Assembly (NCBI GenBank): GCA_027364825.1
Contig: DAHXOM010000290.1
Span: 1-6,673, forward strand
Source: a bacterium
Lineage (GTDB): Bacteria > JAMCPX01
Length of the DNA stretch: 6,673 nucleotides
Direction of reading: 5' to 3'
Numbering within the stretch: the first letter of the stretch is position 1; each line of letters starts with the position of its first letter. The notes beneath the pieces are model-generated. The model ran no database searches and was not told where the DNA came from. It was given only the letters and a program-made list of their open reading frames with translations. Positions 6,206 through 6,673 of this stretch are shown here, piece by piece. The position numbers were made by a program, and so were the translations under genes.

Positions 6206-6612
6206 CGTTCATGTAAAGGTTCTGTCACCATACCGAGTTCTTGTATACCTGCTGCCTTGATCTCTGACATAACCCTTACAACGAATCCATAGGGGACATC
6301 TTTATCCGCCTTTAAAAACACCTGTCTGTTTTTTTTATATGCCTGGAGGGCCTTTAATGTTGCGCCGAGTTCATCGATTGTGTACGGATTTTTATTTACG
6401 TATATTTTTTGATCTTTTGTAATGGTTATCATAAGCTTTTCTTCCTCAGACTTGAAACTTTGAGCGCGTGCCTGCGGCAGGGCAACCTTTATTCCCTGCT
6501 GGAGCATCGGAGCAGTGACCATAAATATGATCAGCAATACAAGCATTACATCCACAAGTGGAGTAATATTTATTTCCGAAAATGATCTTTTATTATTACC
6601 GCTTATTGCCAT
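6202..6612 (-). CDS. tolR: TolR, ExbD/TolR-family proton-motor protein
   Basis: The product is 136 aa, a normal length for ExbD/TolR. After a short basic cytoplasmic N-terminus (residues 1-13) comes the hallmark EINITPLVDVMLVLLIIF (13-30), one transmembrane segment carrying the family's essential proton-carrying aspartate, here D21. The periplasmic part (about 40-136) has the usual family features: KVALPQA after the membrane, a lysine-rich strand region around 60-75, and FLKADKDVPYGFVVRVM (99-115), followed by GIQELGMVTEP. TolR works with TolQ in the inner membrane to convert proton-motive force into movement of TolA. ATG at 6612 is the only upstream ATG before an in-frame stop at 6619-6621. 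Its best Shine-Dalgarno match, GAGAGG at 6626-6631, sits 13 nt away, so translation is probably coupled to tolQ. ExbD is the alternative name, but tolB and pal downstream make TolR the better call. Confidence 0.95.
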   Translation of the reverse strand: MAISGNNKRSFSEINITPLVDVMLVLLIIFMVTAPMLQQGIKVALPQARAQSFKSEEEKLMITITKDQKIYVNKNPYTIDELGATLKALQAYKKNRQVFLKADKDVPYGFVVRVMSEIKAAGIQELGMVTEPLHER

Positions 6613-6673
6613 TGACGCTTATATACCTCTCAAACATGTTCAGCATTTCTATGATAAAAGCATCCATATCATC
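6596..6673 (-). CDS. tolQ: TolQ proton-channel subunit, C-terminal end only (partial)
   Basis: Reading the minus strand from the window edge gives an open frame of 25 codons ending in TAA, with residues DDMDAFIIEMLNMFERYISV near the end. The rest of the gene lies beyond the window. An amphipathic helix of the form 'F..E.LN..ER' is typical of the cytoplasmic C-terminus of TolQ/ExbB proteins, and the next gene is an unmistakable TolR. TolQ forms the inner-membrane pentameric proton channel that, with TolR, energises TolA. The frame overlaps the tolR start by 17 nt, which fits a tight tolQ-tolR operon. The identification rests mainly on context, because 25 residues alone could not separate TolQ from ExbB or MotA-like proteins. 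Confidence 0.8.
   Translation of the reverse strand, partial: DDMDAFIIEMLNMFERYISVNGNKR

Larger units (their letters stand above)
718..6673 (-). other. Apparent single operon tolQ-tolR-tolA-tolB-pal-cpoB-tsaD-rsmA
   Basis: Eight same-strand genes follow one another with no gap above 8 nt. Junctions in transcription order are -17, -4, -4, +8, +3, -4 and -50 nt. Three are ATGA stop-start overlaps (6202-6205, 5459-5462, 2581-2584). No rho-independent terminator was seen between the genes. Co-transcription is inferred from spacing; internal promoters cannot be excluded, and the operon promoter would lie beyond the window. Confidence 0.75.

Overview
The window shows one strand of ordinary, densely packed Gram-negative chromosome. 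Every gene I can support lies on the minus strand, so transcription runs from high to low coordinates. In that direction the order is the tail of tolQ, then tolR, a short tolA/tonB-like gene, tolB, pal, cpoB (ybgF), tsaD, rsmA (ksgA), and finally a separate SRPBCC-fold gene. A complete Tol-Pal module implies a diderm with an outer membrane. Three traits resemble Deltaproteobacteria-type (Desulfobacterota) or neighbouring lineages more than enterics: the short TolA with a TonB-like C-terminus, the long Pal with an extra helical lipoprotein domain, and the apparently lipid-anchored CpoB. That placement is inference, because nothing in the window fixes the taxon.

From about 6673 to 718 there is one apparent polycistronic unit with almost no intergenic DNA. 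The junctions are: tolQ/tolR 17-nt overlap; tolR/tolA ATGA overlap; tolA/tolB ATGA overlap; tolB/pal 8-nt gap; pal/cpoB 3-nt gap; cpoB/tsaD ATGA overlap; tsaD/rsmA 50-nt overlap. No terminator is visible inside it. The envelope genes form one machine. TolQ-TolR is the proton-driven motor in the inner membrane, TolA spans the periplasm, TolB and Pal link to the outer membrane and peptidoglycan, and CpoB is the periplasmic partner. The last two genes act in translation: TsaD makes the t6A37 modification of tRNA and RsmA dimethylates 16S rRNA.

A 127-nt AT-rich gap (591-717) separates rsmA from the last gene. It holds a perfect TTGACA box with a weak -10, a 7-bp inverted repeat with a 13-nt spacer, and a strong ribosome-binding site. 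The 177-aa SRPBCC protein downstream therefore probably has its own promoter. Positions 1-56 follow its stop codon and contain nothing I can assign.

I found no undescribed system here. The points worth a second look are architectural: the fusion-like Pal, the lipoprotein CpoB, the very short TolA, the coupling of cell-envelope genes to tRNA and rRNA modification genes, divergent motifs in TsaD and RsmA, and the inverted repeat ahead of the SRPBCC gene.
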